Shown here piece after piece: positions 46,109 to 53,973 of a stretch of DNA of 64,000 nucleotides. Origin of the DNA: an uncultured Oligoflexales bacterium. GTDB lineage: Bacteria; Bdellovibrionota_B; Oligoflexia; Oligoflexales; JAPPIL01. The stretch covers positions 1,828,001-1,892,000 of the forward strand of contig OY282434.1 in assembly GCA_958296095.1 (NCBI GenBank). Direction: 5' to 3'. Every line of letters starts with the position of its first letter. Positions within the stretch are counted from its first letter, which is position 1. The position numbers and the translations under genes were made by a program. A model generated the notes under the pieces. That model did no database searches. It saw only the letters and a list, made by a program, of their open reading frames with translations, and was not told the DNA's origin.

Positions 46109-46963
46109 TTACCACTCACTGCGGTAACGCATACTACGGCTGCGGTCGAGAGTTTTTTGCTCCTGTGCTTCAAAATACAGATTGGCACGGGTGCAGAAGA
46201 CGATCGTGTCTTTCTCGATGCTAAAAAACTCGCCCCTATCGTTGTCCTGCAACTGTGAAACGAGCACGCCATAATAGCCATCATCGAAGACCGCAAACAC
46301 CCTGCCATAAAGAAGTGATACGCGGGTGCGCTGTCCCTCCACGTATGCCTCTGTTCCCCACAGCCAGTCGTTGCGGGAATACCTGTCGTGCAGACCGATG
46401 ACCGAGCTGTCTACTATGACGGCAACCCTTTTGCCAAAATCTGGGTGCAAGGGGGTCAGTCGGGCCTCAACGGCGTGGATGTTTACCCTCAGTGACACGG
46501 GCGAGACCTGCAGCAAGGGCTTGTCTAGGGGCGGTGAATGTGGCAACAGCCAGCGATGGTAAACACGGTGCGGTACAACGCTGACATACTTCAGGTGATC
46601 GCGTGCCACAATCTTACCCAACGCCGTGTCGCCACCGGGCAGCAGAAAGCGCACGACACTGTCGGCCCGGGCTTCGCCGCGCAACTGCAAGCGTGTAATG
46701 CGGTCAGCGACAGACGTATCACTCTGGTCTTCCCAGACGAGACTGTTGACTAGCAGGTAGGACACCGCTGCCCCTACTCCCACGGCAGCAATGAGCTTAG
46801 GGACATTCTTGGGGGCAAAAAAATCAGCGACAGCTTTCGCCTGTTGCGCCACCGCGTGACGAACCTGCTCACCACGCCACCAGCGTGCCGCAGCCACCTG
46901 CTCCACCCCGACAGCTGCAACCACCAGCCAGGGCGACACTGCCGTCAAAACAAAACGGCGCAC
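46109..46963 (-). CDS. Membrane protein of unknown function in the tail-tube-like cluster
   Basis: 284 residues. A hydrophobic N-terminal stretch (4-25) and a second helix (about 57-76, LIAAVGVGAAVSYLLV) leave a C-terminal soluble domain of about 200 residues, rich in beta strands, with Tyr/Asp turns (FAVFDDGYYGVLVSQLQD). GTG start with AAGGAG eight bases upstream. It opens the three-gene minus-strand operon, 44 bases before the tail-tube-like gene. No family recognised. Confidence 0.65.
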   Translation of the reverse strand: MRRFVLTAVSPWLVVAAVGVEQVAAARWWRGEQVRHAVAQQAKAVADFFAPKNVPKLIAAVGVGAAVSYLLVNSLVWEDQSDTSVADRITRLQLRGEARADSVVRFLLPGGDTALGKIVARDHLKYVSVVPHRVYHRWLLPHSPPLDKPLLQVSPVSLRVNIHAVEARLTPLHPDFGKRVAVIVDSSVIGLHDRYSRNDWLWGTEAYVEGQRTRVSLLYGRVFAVFDDGYYGVLVSQLQDNDRGEFFSIEKDTIVFCTRANLYFEAQEQKTLDRSRSMRYRSEW

Positions 46964-47131
46964 TGCTACAGCTCCTTACTTGCCGCGCGGTGTGCCACAG
47001 GCTACGGCGTATGTCAAATGTAAAAGTCATACACCACGCAGGCAGCACCCAGAACGTTCCGCGGCACTACAGACGTTGGCTGCGGCCCTTAGTCCAAGCG
47101 CGATCCTGTCACTGCCAGCCCCAGAAAACTG

Positions 47132-47160
47132 TTGACACCATCCCTTGCTGTCCATACTAA
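47132..47160 (+). promoter_or_regulatory. Strong sigma-70-like promoter
   Basis: Perfect TTGACA at 47132-47137, 17-base spacer and TACTAA at 47155-47160, 30 bases before the ATG of the lipoprotein-DUF350 operon. Confidence 0.6.
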
Positions 47161-47190
47161 GGCAGGCCTCTATCCCTCCCGTGAGGCTGT

Positions 47191-47895
47191 ATGTCTGTCG
47201 CGGTTAAAACTGCTATCCTTCCCGTCCTGCTGGCCGCGGCCTGCCAACCACGTGATCCCGTCTTGCAGCTACAGAAAAAACTCGACCGCTTCCCCGAATA
47301 TGCCATTATCCTCAACGATATGCGCCACGAGGGAAATTTTTTCACCGATTATTTTCATCAATACAAAGTCATCGTTAACGAGAATAAAGACGTTGCTGCC
47401 CACGAACAAGTCTTGAGCGATTGGCAGCGTGTCAGCACAGGCTTCTACCGCAAGCATGCCAACAACCTCGGCATGGTGCTTGCCGCAAAAACCGTCGGCG
47501 GAGAAAAGTCGAACATTCCCCAACCACCGGGCTATCAATACATCGGCAACCAACAGTACGGGCGTTGGGTTGAGCGTGATGGCACGAGCTTCTGGGAATT
47601 TTATGGCAAGTATGCCCTTATCAGCAGCGTGTTCAGCATGATGCACAGCCCGTTTTATCGGCATGATTACCATGTCTTTCGTGACCGCCAGCGCCGCAAC
47701 CTGCCCTACTATGGCAAGCGCAACGAATTCGGCTCAAACGGCGCTGAGACCCGCAAACGCCACGCCAATTTTTTTCAACGCCGCCAACGCCGTGAAAATA
47801 TGCGCCGCCAAGCCTTCAGCCGCCGCGTCAGTGGCCGCACCACACGCAGTCATAGCAGTGGCTTTCGCCGTGGTGGATGGGGGTTCGGTAAATGA
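47191..47895 (+). CDS. Predicted lipoprotein with conserved WEFYGKYA motif and Arg-rich tail
   Basis: 234 residues. Signal peptide with lipobox LAAAC. The middle has GYQYIGNQQYGRWVERDG and SFWEFYGKYALISSVF, a pattern I associate with lipoproteins found next to DUF350 membrane proteins. The last 60 residues are highly basic (Arg/His/Ser/Gly), possibly unfolded or binding acidic polymers. ATG start with GAGG. Its end overlaps the DUF350 gene by 4 bases (ATGA), so the two products are made together and may interact at the inner membrane. Molecular role unknown. Confidence 0.72.
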   Translation: MSVAVKTAILPVLLAAACQPRDPVLQLQKKLDRFPEYAIILNDMRHEGNFFTDYFHQYKVIVNENKDVAAHEQVLSDWQRVSTGFYRKHANNLGMVLAAKTVGGEKSNIPQPPGYQYIGNQQYGRWVERDGTSFWEFYGKYALISSVFSMMHSPFYRHDYHVFRDRQRRNLPYYGKRNEFGSNGAETRKRHANFFQRRQRRENMRRQAFSRRVSGRTTRSHSSGFRRGGWGFGK

Positions 47896-48737
47896 GTTTC
47901 GATAATATCCTTACCTCTCTGGTATTGATTGCCGTCGTCATGGCGATCATCCTGATTGCTAAAAAAACTTGGGACATCTGCCATCGCCGCATCAAGTTGC
48001 ACCACGAACTAGTAGAAAACGATAACCCCGCCGTCGCGCTCGCCCTGTGCGGCTACCTGTTCGGTATCGTCTTTGCCATCGCGGGGATCATGAGTGGTGC
48101 AGACCTCGCCCTCGTCGATGAGATCATCGACCTTGTCCTCTACGGTCTGCTGGCCATCGTCCTGCTTAACATATCGTCTTTTATCAACGACCGCCTGGTC
48201 TTCCACCGTTTTGACAACAGCACCGAACTCGTTGACGATCGCAACATTGGCCTCGGTGCAGTCGAAGGGGCTTTTGCTACGGCTTCGGGTCTCGTCCTCT
48301 ACGGTGCACTGCTCGGCGAAAACGGCGGCATCGTTACGGCTCTGGTCTTTTGGTTGCTGGGACAGTTTGCCTTTTTGCTATTCGCCTACCTCTACAACTT
48401 AATCACACCCTTTGATTTCGTCGCTGAAATTGAAAAAAACAACCATGCCGTCGCCTTTGCCTTTGCTGGTCTATTACTAGCCGCGGCAAATTTAATTCGT
48501 GTTGCCACGGCTTTCGATTTTGTCTCATGGACAGAGAATTTACAGAATTTAGCCCTGATTTTTGGACTCGGCATCCTGCTCTTTCCCTTGTTGCGTTTCA
48601 TTACCGATAAACTACTCCTACCCTCCGCCAGCCTCACCCACGAACTGGTCGGACAAGCACGCCCCAACACCGCGGTCGGTTTGCTGGAAGCCTCCACCTA
48701 CATCGTCGCCTCGCTGATTATCGGCTGGGTGGTCTAG
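47892..48737 (+). CDS. Double DUF350 (UPF0719) membrane protein
   Basis: 281 residues with about eight membrane helices arranged as two homologous halves of four (first half about 10-135, second about 140-281). The same features recur in each half: NPAVALALCGYLFGI against NHAVAFAFAGLLLAA, and an Asp/Glu-rich loop before ELV. This is the tandem form of the YjfL-type DUF350 family. Function is unknown; neighbours of this family include lipoproteins and DUF4178 proteins. Overlaps the upstream lipoprotein gene by 4 bases. Confidence 0.85.
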   Translation: MSFDNILTSLVLIAVVMAIILIAKKTWDICHRRIKLHHELVENDNPAVALALCGYLFGIVFAIAGIMSGADLALVDEIIDLVLYGLLAIVLLNISSFINDRLVFHRFDNSTELVDDRNIGLGAVEGAFATASGLVLYGALLGENGGIVTALVFWLLGQFAFLLFAYLYNLITPFDFVAEIEKNNHAVAFAFAGLLLAAANLIRVATAFDFVSWTENLQNLALIFGLGILLFPLLRFITDKLLLPSASLTHELVGQARPNTAVGLLEASTYIVASLIIGWVV

Positions 48738-48970
48738 CTGCGCGGCGCGCTACGCGCTACGCTGCTTTTTTGTAACGCTCGCTTCCTAGCTCATCGCTAC
48801 GCGATGCTTTTTGTATCGCTCGCTTCCTAGCTCGCTGCTTGTTCTCAGACCACTCTGCGTACCCTCTCTGCCTGCCCCCAAGTCTCTCGGCTATTGCGTT
48901 CAGGTTTGCCTGCTAACCTCTCTGCTTGCTCCCAAGCCTTCTCGCGGTTGCCCCCACCTCTTGCCCACAG

Positions 48971-49125
48971 AGAGCTCCATGAACGGCGAGGCGAGACCGT
49001 ACGAAAACTCGACCACAAATACTGCCATATTGCCGTCAGATTATGCTTTTAGATAAAGCATGTGCCTATACCCACTCAGGTCGAGTTTCTCGGTAGGGCT
49101 GCGCCGTGCCAAGACAACGGAGGTA
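48971..49125 (+). repeat. Palindromic element B, unit 1
   Basis: Starts AGAGCTCCATGAACGGCGAG and ends AAGACAACGGAGG. Left and right ends are imperfect inverted copies of one another over about 40 bases, sharing CTCC, GGCGAGGC and GACC blocks. Most divergent of the first three units in its centre. Confidence 0.7.
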
Positions 49126-49212
49126 CGAGCTAAGGAAGGTCTTTGCCTCTCGCGATTGCGTTCAGGCTTGCTCCCAAGCCTTCTCGCGGTTGCCCCCACC
49201 TCTTGCCCACAG

Positions 49213-49365
49213 AGAGCTCCATGAACGGCGAGGCGAGACCGTGCGAAAACGACCGCAGATATTGCCAATACTGCAAACAGATTATTTTTTTGCACAAGGC
49301 ATGTGCCTATACATGCTCATGTCGAGTTTCTCGGCAGGTCTGCGCCTCGCCAAGACAACGGAGAT
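49213..49365 (+). repeat. Palindromic element B, unit 2
   Basis: Left arm CTCCATGAACGGCGAGGCG and right arm whose reverse complement reads CTCCGTTGTCTTGGCGAGGC. The centre contains a second hairpin, GCATGTgcctatACATGC, preceded by a T7 run. Period to unit 1 is 242 bases and to unit 3 is 240. Confidence 0.75.
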
Positions 49366-49452
49366 TTGGGCTAAGGAAGGTCTTTGCCTCTCGCGATTGC
49401 GTTCAGGCTTGTTCTCAGACCTCTCGCGGTTACCCCCACCTCTTGCCCACAG

Positions 49453-49605
49453 AGAGCTCCATGAATGGCGAGGCGAGACCGTGCGAAAACGACCGCAGAT
49501 ATTGCCAATACCTCAGTCGGTTTATTTTTTAGATAAAAGCATGTGCTTATACATATTCGTGGGGAGTTTCTCGGCAGGTCTGCGCCTCGCCAAGACAACG
49601 GAGAT
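49453..49605 (+). repeat. Palindromic element B, unit 3
   Basis: Nearly the same as unit 2 at both arms; one base differs in the left arm (gaatgg for gaacgg) and the centre carries agataaaagcatgtgc instead of the T7 run. Confidence 0.75.
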
Positions 49606-49806
49606 TTGGGCTAAGTGGTGTATTTGTTCCGCTCGCTTGCTAGCTCATCGCTGCGCGATGCGCTGCGCGCTGCTTTTTGTATCGCTCGCCTTACGAGACT
49701 TCCTTGCCGCTTTCTAGCTCCCTCGCTGCATGTTCTCTAGTCTCTCTGCGTACCCTCTCTGCCTGCCCCCAAGTCTCTCGGCTATTGCGTTCAGGTTTGC
49801 CCACCG

Positions 49807-49958
49807 AGAGCTCCATGAACGGCGAGGCGAGACCGTGCGAAAACGACCGCAGATATTGCCATATTGCCGTCAGATTATTTTTTTGCACAAGGCATGTGCC
49901 TATACATGCTCATGTCGAGTTTCTCGGCAGGTCTGCGCCTCGCCAAGACAACGGAGAT
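49807..49958 (+). repeat. Palindromic element B, unit 4
   Basis: Arms as in unit 2, centre with the T7 run and the same GCATGT...ACATGC hairpin. Preceded by a longer module A, which raises the period to 354 bases. Confidence 0.75.
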
Positions 49959-50142
49959 TTGGGCTAAGTGGTGTATTTGTTCCGCTCGCTTCCTAGCTCA
50001 TCGCTACGCGATGCTTTTTGTATCGCTCGCTTCCTAGCTCGCTGCTTGTTCTCGGACATCTTGCTATCGCGTTCAAGCTTGCTCCCCAGCCTCCCTGCTT
50101 GCCCTCAGGCCTTTCAGCTGCCGCGTTGAGACTTGCCTACCG

Positions 50143-50345
50143 AGAGCTCCATGAACGGCACGGGTAGACCGTGCGAAAACCCGACCACAAATATTGCTGT
50201 ATTGCCGTTAGTTTATTTTTTTGCACAAGGTATGTGCCTATACCTGTTGAGGTCGGGTTTCTCGGTAGGGCTGCGCCGTGCCAAGATAACGGAGGTCTGT
50301 GCTAAGGCGGCTAGCTCCACTGCGCCGTGCCAAGATAACGGAGAT
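50143..50345 (+). repeat. Palindromic element B, unit 5 with duplicated right end
   Basis: Left arm less conserved (gaacggcacgggtagaccg). The right end occurs twice, ending near 50294 and again near 50343 (ctgcgccgtgccaagataac in both). It stops just before the end of the TraB-like gene. Confidence 0.65.
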
Positions 50346-50362
50346 TTGTGCCACTTGCCGCG

Positions 50363-51445
50363 TCAGGGTCGTGCCTGGCGATCGGGGTGATAGTCGTTAG
50401 CTATCCGTTGGATCTCGTAGCCTTTCTCAGTTAACAGTTGGAGCAAAGTATTCTCCTCGCCGACAACAAAATGGTTTGCACCGCCATAGATCAAGCACGG
50501 AGTGGAGTCTTTGTTGCAGGTCTCTTCAATTACCTTCAGCCATTTTTTGTTGCGATCAGCGGTTACTATATGCGTGTGCGAATCTCGATCAGTAGTGAGT
50601 CTCCGATACTCGGCAACGTCTCCGTCAACAAAGGCCTGGTAGCCCCTGAAAAATGAATCACTAGCGTCTAGGTGGTAGCCGATTTGCTCTTCTGTGGACA
50701 AGCCCTGCAGAGCCTGATGACGATCATTTTCTCTGGCGTTCATGTAGTCTTCAATTGATTGAGAAACCTCTTCCATATTTTGATCTAACGACACTAACGT
50801 TTTCTTTTTGCTTTTTCCATACTTCGTTAGAACGCCGTCAAGCGCAGCTTCTAACTCTGCTAATGCCTGTTCAGCTTTATTTCTATCGGAGAATGATTGT
50901 TGCCTCCCCAATTGGCTGATTCTTCTCCTGATCTTTTTAACCGCCTCGAAGTGATGATCATGGTTTTCGGCAAGAAAGGTGGTCGCGCCGCCGATAATCT
51001 TGAACAAGTGATGCGTTTCTGGAAGGGTAGCCAGGTTTACATGAAGGTGGATCGTTGGGAAAAGAAAGTGCTGACTTCCATCTGGAGCTATCATTTTCCA
51101 CAGCATCGGGTTTTTTAGGCCCGTGATCAGAGGGATATGTATCAAGGTTGAGAGAAGGCTAAGCCAACTATCATCCGCTTGTGTAGTGAATCTATAACTG
51201 CGTCTTAATAATTCCATCTGTTGCCGCCACTCACTCTTTGGTGGTGTGCTAGCAGAAAACTCATGCGCGATTATCGGGAACAGTACCTCCTTGTTTAAAC
51301 CACCTGCACGCGTGTAGGCTTGTGCGATTTCCTGGGCAAGTGTTGCCGTCTGCGGCTTGACAATTTTCAGAGACCGCAGGTTGATCGGTTTCCTGGCAAG
51401 TGCCGCGGTTGACATAGCCATTAGTAACAGCAGAGATTTTTTCAT
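50363..51445 (-). CDS. TraB/GumN family exported protein
   Basis: 360 residues with a signal peptide (cut near ALA). Family marks: FLFPTIHLHVNLATLPE near residue 128 (usually YLFGTIH), FLAENHDHH (usually VVEVD) and near the end LIYGGANHFVVGE, the counterpart of the GA.H..G motif. TraB/GumN domains are related to the TIKI metalloproteases and to EreA-like folds. The conserved His residues are kept, so a periplasmic hydrolase is plausible, with unknown substrate. A helical, charged insertion (about 175-270) separates the two conserved parts. ATG start with AGGG eight bases upstream. Confidence 0.72.
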   Translation of the reverse strand: MKKSLLLLMAMSTAALARKPINLRSLKIVKPQTATLAQEIAQAYTRAGGLNKEVLFPIIAHEFSASTPPKSEWRQQMELLRRSYRFTTQADDSWLSLLSTLIHIPLITGLKNPMLWKMIAPDGSQHFLFPTIHLHVNLATLPETHHLFKIIGGATTFLAENHDHHFEAVKKIRRRISQLGRQQSFSDRNKAEQALAELEAALDGVLTKYGKSKKKTLVSLDQNMEEVSQSIEDYMNARENDRHQALQGLSTEEQIGYHLDASDSFFRGYQAFVDGDVAEYRRLTTDRDSHTHIVTADRNKKWLKVIEETCNKDSTPCLIYGGANHFVVGEENTLLQLLTEKGYEIQRIANDYHPDRQARP

Positions 51446-51471
51446 TTCATTGACCCTTCATCTTTGTTTAC

Positions 51472-51492
51472 AAAAAAGCCATCCACGATGGC
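51472..51492 (-). terminator. Terminator-like hairpin just before the TraB-like gene
   Basis: On the minus strand GCCATC-GTG-GATGGC is followed by TTTTTTG. It lies only 26 bases before the ATG, with no room for a promoter in between, so it would sit in the leader of the gene and may act as an attenuator. The stem is short (6 bp). Confidence 0.5.
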
Positions 51493-51550
51493 CGTGCGAC
51501 ATATAACCCCCCCCTGGGTTACGTGTCAATTTGAAATGGCGAGACTGGGT

Positions 51551-51636
51551 CTCGACTTAATCCGCCTATCCACATAACCACCTGTAAATACAGAGGTCTC
51601 ATCTCGTTAGGCACGCTAAGTTCGCCTGCTGAATGT
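51551..51636 (+). repeat. Repeat C, copy 1
   Basis: About 86 bases; the core aaatacagaggtctcatctc and onward to gcctgctgaatgt matches 53770-53856 with a handful of differences and one single-base gap. Both copies lie downstream of minus-strand gene ends or remnants. Confidence 0.75.
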
Positions 51637-51988
51637 CGAACGCTGATCGACCATACTAGCGAAGTGTTGGCAGAGCATCCCGCCCTGCAAGGGGCAAGCC
51701 TGGCAGCTGATCGAGGTATGTCCATCGCTAAATGTCAGGAGCTTGCCTCCCGCGCATCTGCTGGCATTGCATCGGTGCGTCTACAGTTCAATATCTGCTA
51801 AAAAATGCGCAAAATTTTTAAAAATCTAACGTTAGATCACTTCTCGTCTACCAAAGTGGCTCACTGGAGGGCGGTGCGTGTCACCCTACTCTCTTAAACT
51901 CGGGATAAGGTTACGAAAAAGCGGGTGCGCGGCCCGGAAAAGATTGCAACGCCAACAGCGTTATTTTAGCTAAACCGTGCCTTTGGGG

Positions 51989-52858
51989 TTATTCGTCGTC
52001 AGTATCTTCTGGCTGGGAAAAACTTATCTTCACCAGATAGTCATTATTATCCGGGGAAATTTCCGCGAATGAAAGCTTCCTCCTAAATCCAGTTTTGATA
52101 AAATAGTTTTTGCCGAGCACCTCAGTAGTTTTTCCGATATTCTGATAACCGCGATAACCACCGCCGCTTCTTTCTACGGCTCTACAGCCGAGGGCAAGGG
52201 TGCTCTCTGTCGGTGCACTAAAAGAAAAAGAGCCTGTCTTGATTTCTGCAGCTGTATTTATTGAAAATAGTTTTCCCGGATCATCATAGTCAGGAATATT
52301 TATTGAGCACTCGACAAGAAGAATATTCTCGGCTGGTCTTTCCGTATTGTAAGTATAAGTAACAGCCACTTCCTGCGTGTTTTCATCTGTTCGGGTGTTA
52401 GTGCAGTTTTTCGCAACAGTGAATTTATGCACTCTGCCTAGAGGGGCTTTTTCTAAGGTGCAGTTATAGACTTCCTTGCCACTTTGGTAAAAATCAAATT
52501 CCACCGTGACCAGATAGGGGCTACTGATGCCATAGTTTTTCATGTCATCGAGCGCAAGCAAATCTTGATTGTCAGTATCTATCGTTAGCTCCTGATCTGG
52601 AAACGATATTTTCTTAATCTTGATCGGAAAAATCACATCGTAAGAGCTATTGCAACGTGAAGTCTTTTCTCGTGTACTGGTAGTGGCACAAAGGGCAACA
52701 GTCCCACCACCTTTATTGTCTGCGACAATTGCAATGTAACCAAATCCATCGGCACTGAGGTTGAGAAAGTAATGGTGACTGGCATCGTCCTTGACCTCGG
52801 TGACCAGATTTTTGCACCCCTGGTTGAACAATAGCAAGCTAATCAGTAGCAGTTTCAT
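51989..52858 (-). CDS. Predicted lipoprotein of unknown function
   Basis: 289 residues. Signal peptide with lipobox LFNQGC. Mature part has paired Cys residues (about eight) and alternating hydrophobic strands, suggesting a beta-sandwich periplasmic domain. Family not recognised. ATG start lies inside the upstream lipoprotein gene (20-base overlap), so the two are coupled. Base composition is more AT-rich than the core genes in the first half of the window. Confidence 0.65.
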   Translation of the reverse strand: MKLLLISLLLFNQGCKNLVTEVKDDASHHYFLNLSADGFGYIAIVADNKGGGTVALCATTSTREKTSRCNSSYDVIFPIKIKKISFPDQELTIDTDNQDLLALDDMKNYGISSPYLVTVEFDFYQSGKEVYNCTLEKAPLGRVHKFTVAKNCTNTRTDENTQEVAVTYTYNTERPAENILLVECSINIPDYDDPGKLFSINTAAEIKTGSFSFSAPTESTLALGCRAVERSGGGYRGYQNIGKTTEVLGKNYFIKTGFRRKLSFAEISPDNNDYLVKISFSQPEDTDDE

Positions 52859-53675
52859 TACATACTCTTATATTTGTTATTTCTTCACGACTGGCAATTA
52901 TATGTTCCTTAGATGATCTTTTCAAATAAGGAACAAAACGAAATTTTTCGGGTTCAGCACAGTATTTTTTGCCCATGAAGACAAACGAGATAATGGTTTC
53001 GGGATAATGAGATATCGGGGATGCACCTCGCTGATTATCTACATATCTAGAGGGAAAAATAGCACTGTCGGTATAGCCGGAAACTGAAATCTTCACCTCT
53101 GTTACCCCTTCTATGTCGCTGAAACCGATGACATACCCTACACCATGTTGAGAATAATCTTTCCCCGCGTGTCGGGCATATAGATAAAGACGAGGTAATT
53201 GAGAAGTTACTTCTTCTGTCAGTGCTGGCGAATTCTCCGTCCCTTGATCATTTTCTTCCGTGTCGTCTACTATCTTTGCCGGATTTTGTTGGGCAACCTC
53301 TGCCTCTTCAAGCGCGGCAATTTTTGCCTCAACCTTGGCTTTCTGTTGGGTGTCATCTTCGTTAACCGCTGTTTGTAGTTCTTTCTCAAGGTTGTTTACT
53401 TCTTCCTCTCGCTTAGCTTGCAGGGTCTCTACAGCTGATAGCTTTTTTTGCATTTCTTCGGTATCTTTCCCCTGTTGTTCGGCCTGGGCAATTTCATTTT
53501 TTAAGTCGGTGATGACCTTAGGTTCTTCGCCAACTTTACTTTGTTTAAGGTCGGCTAAGCGTTCCCGTAAGCTAGTTTTATCGATCGGAGACTGCACCGA
53601 CGGCGCATCTTTTTGGCAAGCAGAAAAGAGACCCACCGCCACTACCAGAAAACGTGAAATTATCAGCACAGGCAC
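52839..53675 (-). CDS. Coiled-coil lipoprotein of unknown function
   Basis: 278 residues. Signal peptide with lipobox LFSAC, then a long Glu/Lys/Gln-rich coiled coil (about 32-130; for example NNLEKELQTAVNEDDTQQK), an acidic linker and a C-terminal beta-rich domain with two Cys. The architecture, lipid anchor, rod, head, suits a spacer across the periplasm. GTG start at 53675. Operon with the following lipoprotein, 20-base overlap. Confidence 0.65.
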   Translation of the reverse strand: MPVLIISRFLVVAVGLFSACQKDAPSVQSPIDKTSLRERLADLKQSKVGEEPKVITDLKNEIAQAEQQGKDTEEMQKKLSAVETLQAKREEEVNNLEKELQTAVNEDDTQQKAKVEAKIAALEEAEVAQQNPAKIVDDTEENDQGTENSPALTEEVTSQLPRLYLYARHAGKDYSQHGVGYVIGFSDIEGVTEVKISVSGYTDSAIFPSRYVDNQRGASPISHYPETIISFVFMGKKYCAEPEKFRFVPYLKRSSKEHIIASREEITNIRVCNETATD

Positions 53676-53769
53676 AATCTTCTCTCACTTCTTATCTTAG
53701 CCCAGCCACCGTATCGGTTTTTTTATTTTTTTTGCTTAGCATAAAAAAAACTTTTGTGCCCAACAACTT

Positions 53770-53856
53770 CTCGACTTACAAATGCCTATCCAAATAACCT
53801 CCTGCAAATACAGAGGTCTCATCTCGTTAGGCACGCTAAGTTTGCCTGCTGAATGT
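53770..53856 (+). repeat. Repeat C, copy 2
   Basis: Second copy of the 86-base repeat, located between the coiled-coil lipoprotein gene and the 3' end of the AAA/DUF4143 gene. In one plus-strand frame both copies read CKYRGLISLGTLS, so it may be a coding relic. Confidence 0.7.
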
Positions 53857-53973
53857 TGGCTTATGGGCGATCAGATTTTGTAGGGATTTACCGAGTATTT
53901 GAATCCAACGATGTGATAGAGACTTTTGGCTAGGGTCGATGCCGATGACGGCAGAGCATAGTGTTCTTTGCTA

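Larger units (their letters stand above)
48738..50362. repeat. Non-coding array of two repeat modules
   Basis: No credible gene in these 1.6 kb: open frames on both strands only follow the repeat period. Module B is an element of about 150 bases present five times in the same orientation (starts at 48971, 49213, 49453, 49807 and 50143). Module A, about 100-200 bases starting cgctcgcttcctagctcg, fills the gaps at 48771-48970, 49621-49806 and 49977-50142 and carries short GC hairpins such as CATCGC/GCGATG. The fifth module B has its right end duplicated (to 50345). Confidence 0.85.
51446..51988. other. Intergenic region with repeat C and a gene-like remnant
   Basis: Contains the leader hairpin, the repeat at 51551-51636 and, on the plus strand, an open stretch without good start (about 51530-51800) ending HPALQGASLAADRGMSIAKC and further to a stop at 51799-51801. 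This may be a decayed coding fragment. From 51802 to 51988 nothing is recognised. Confidence 0.4.

Noticed and set aside
48971..49717. Open frames through the repeat array on both strands
   Set aside because: They follow the repeat period, have no ribosome-binding sites and show Cys/Arg-rich products typical of non-coding DNA read in several frames.
48738..50362. Array considered as a CRISPR or integron attC array
   Set aside because: Units are about 150 bases with irregular 240-354-base periods and near-identical 'spacers'; no cas genes, no integrase, and no attC core sites (GTTRRRY/RYYYAAC) in the right positions.
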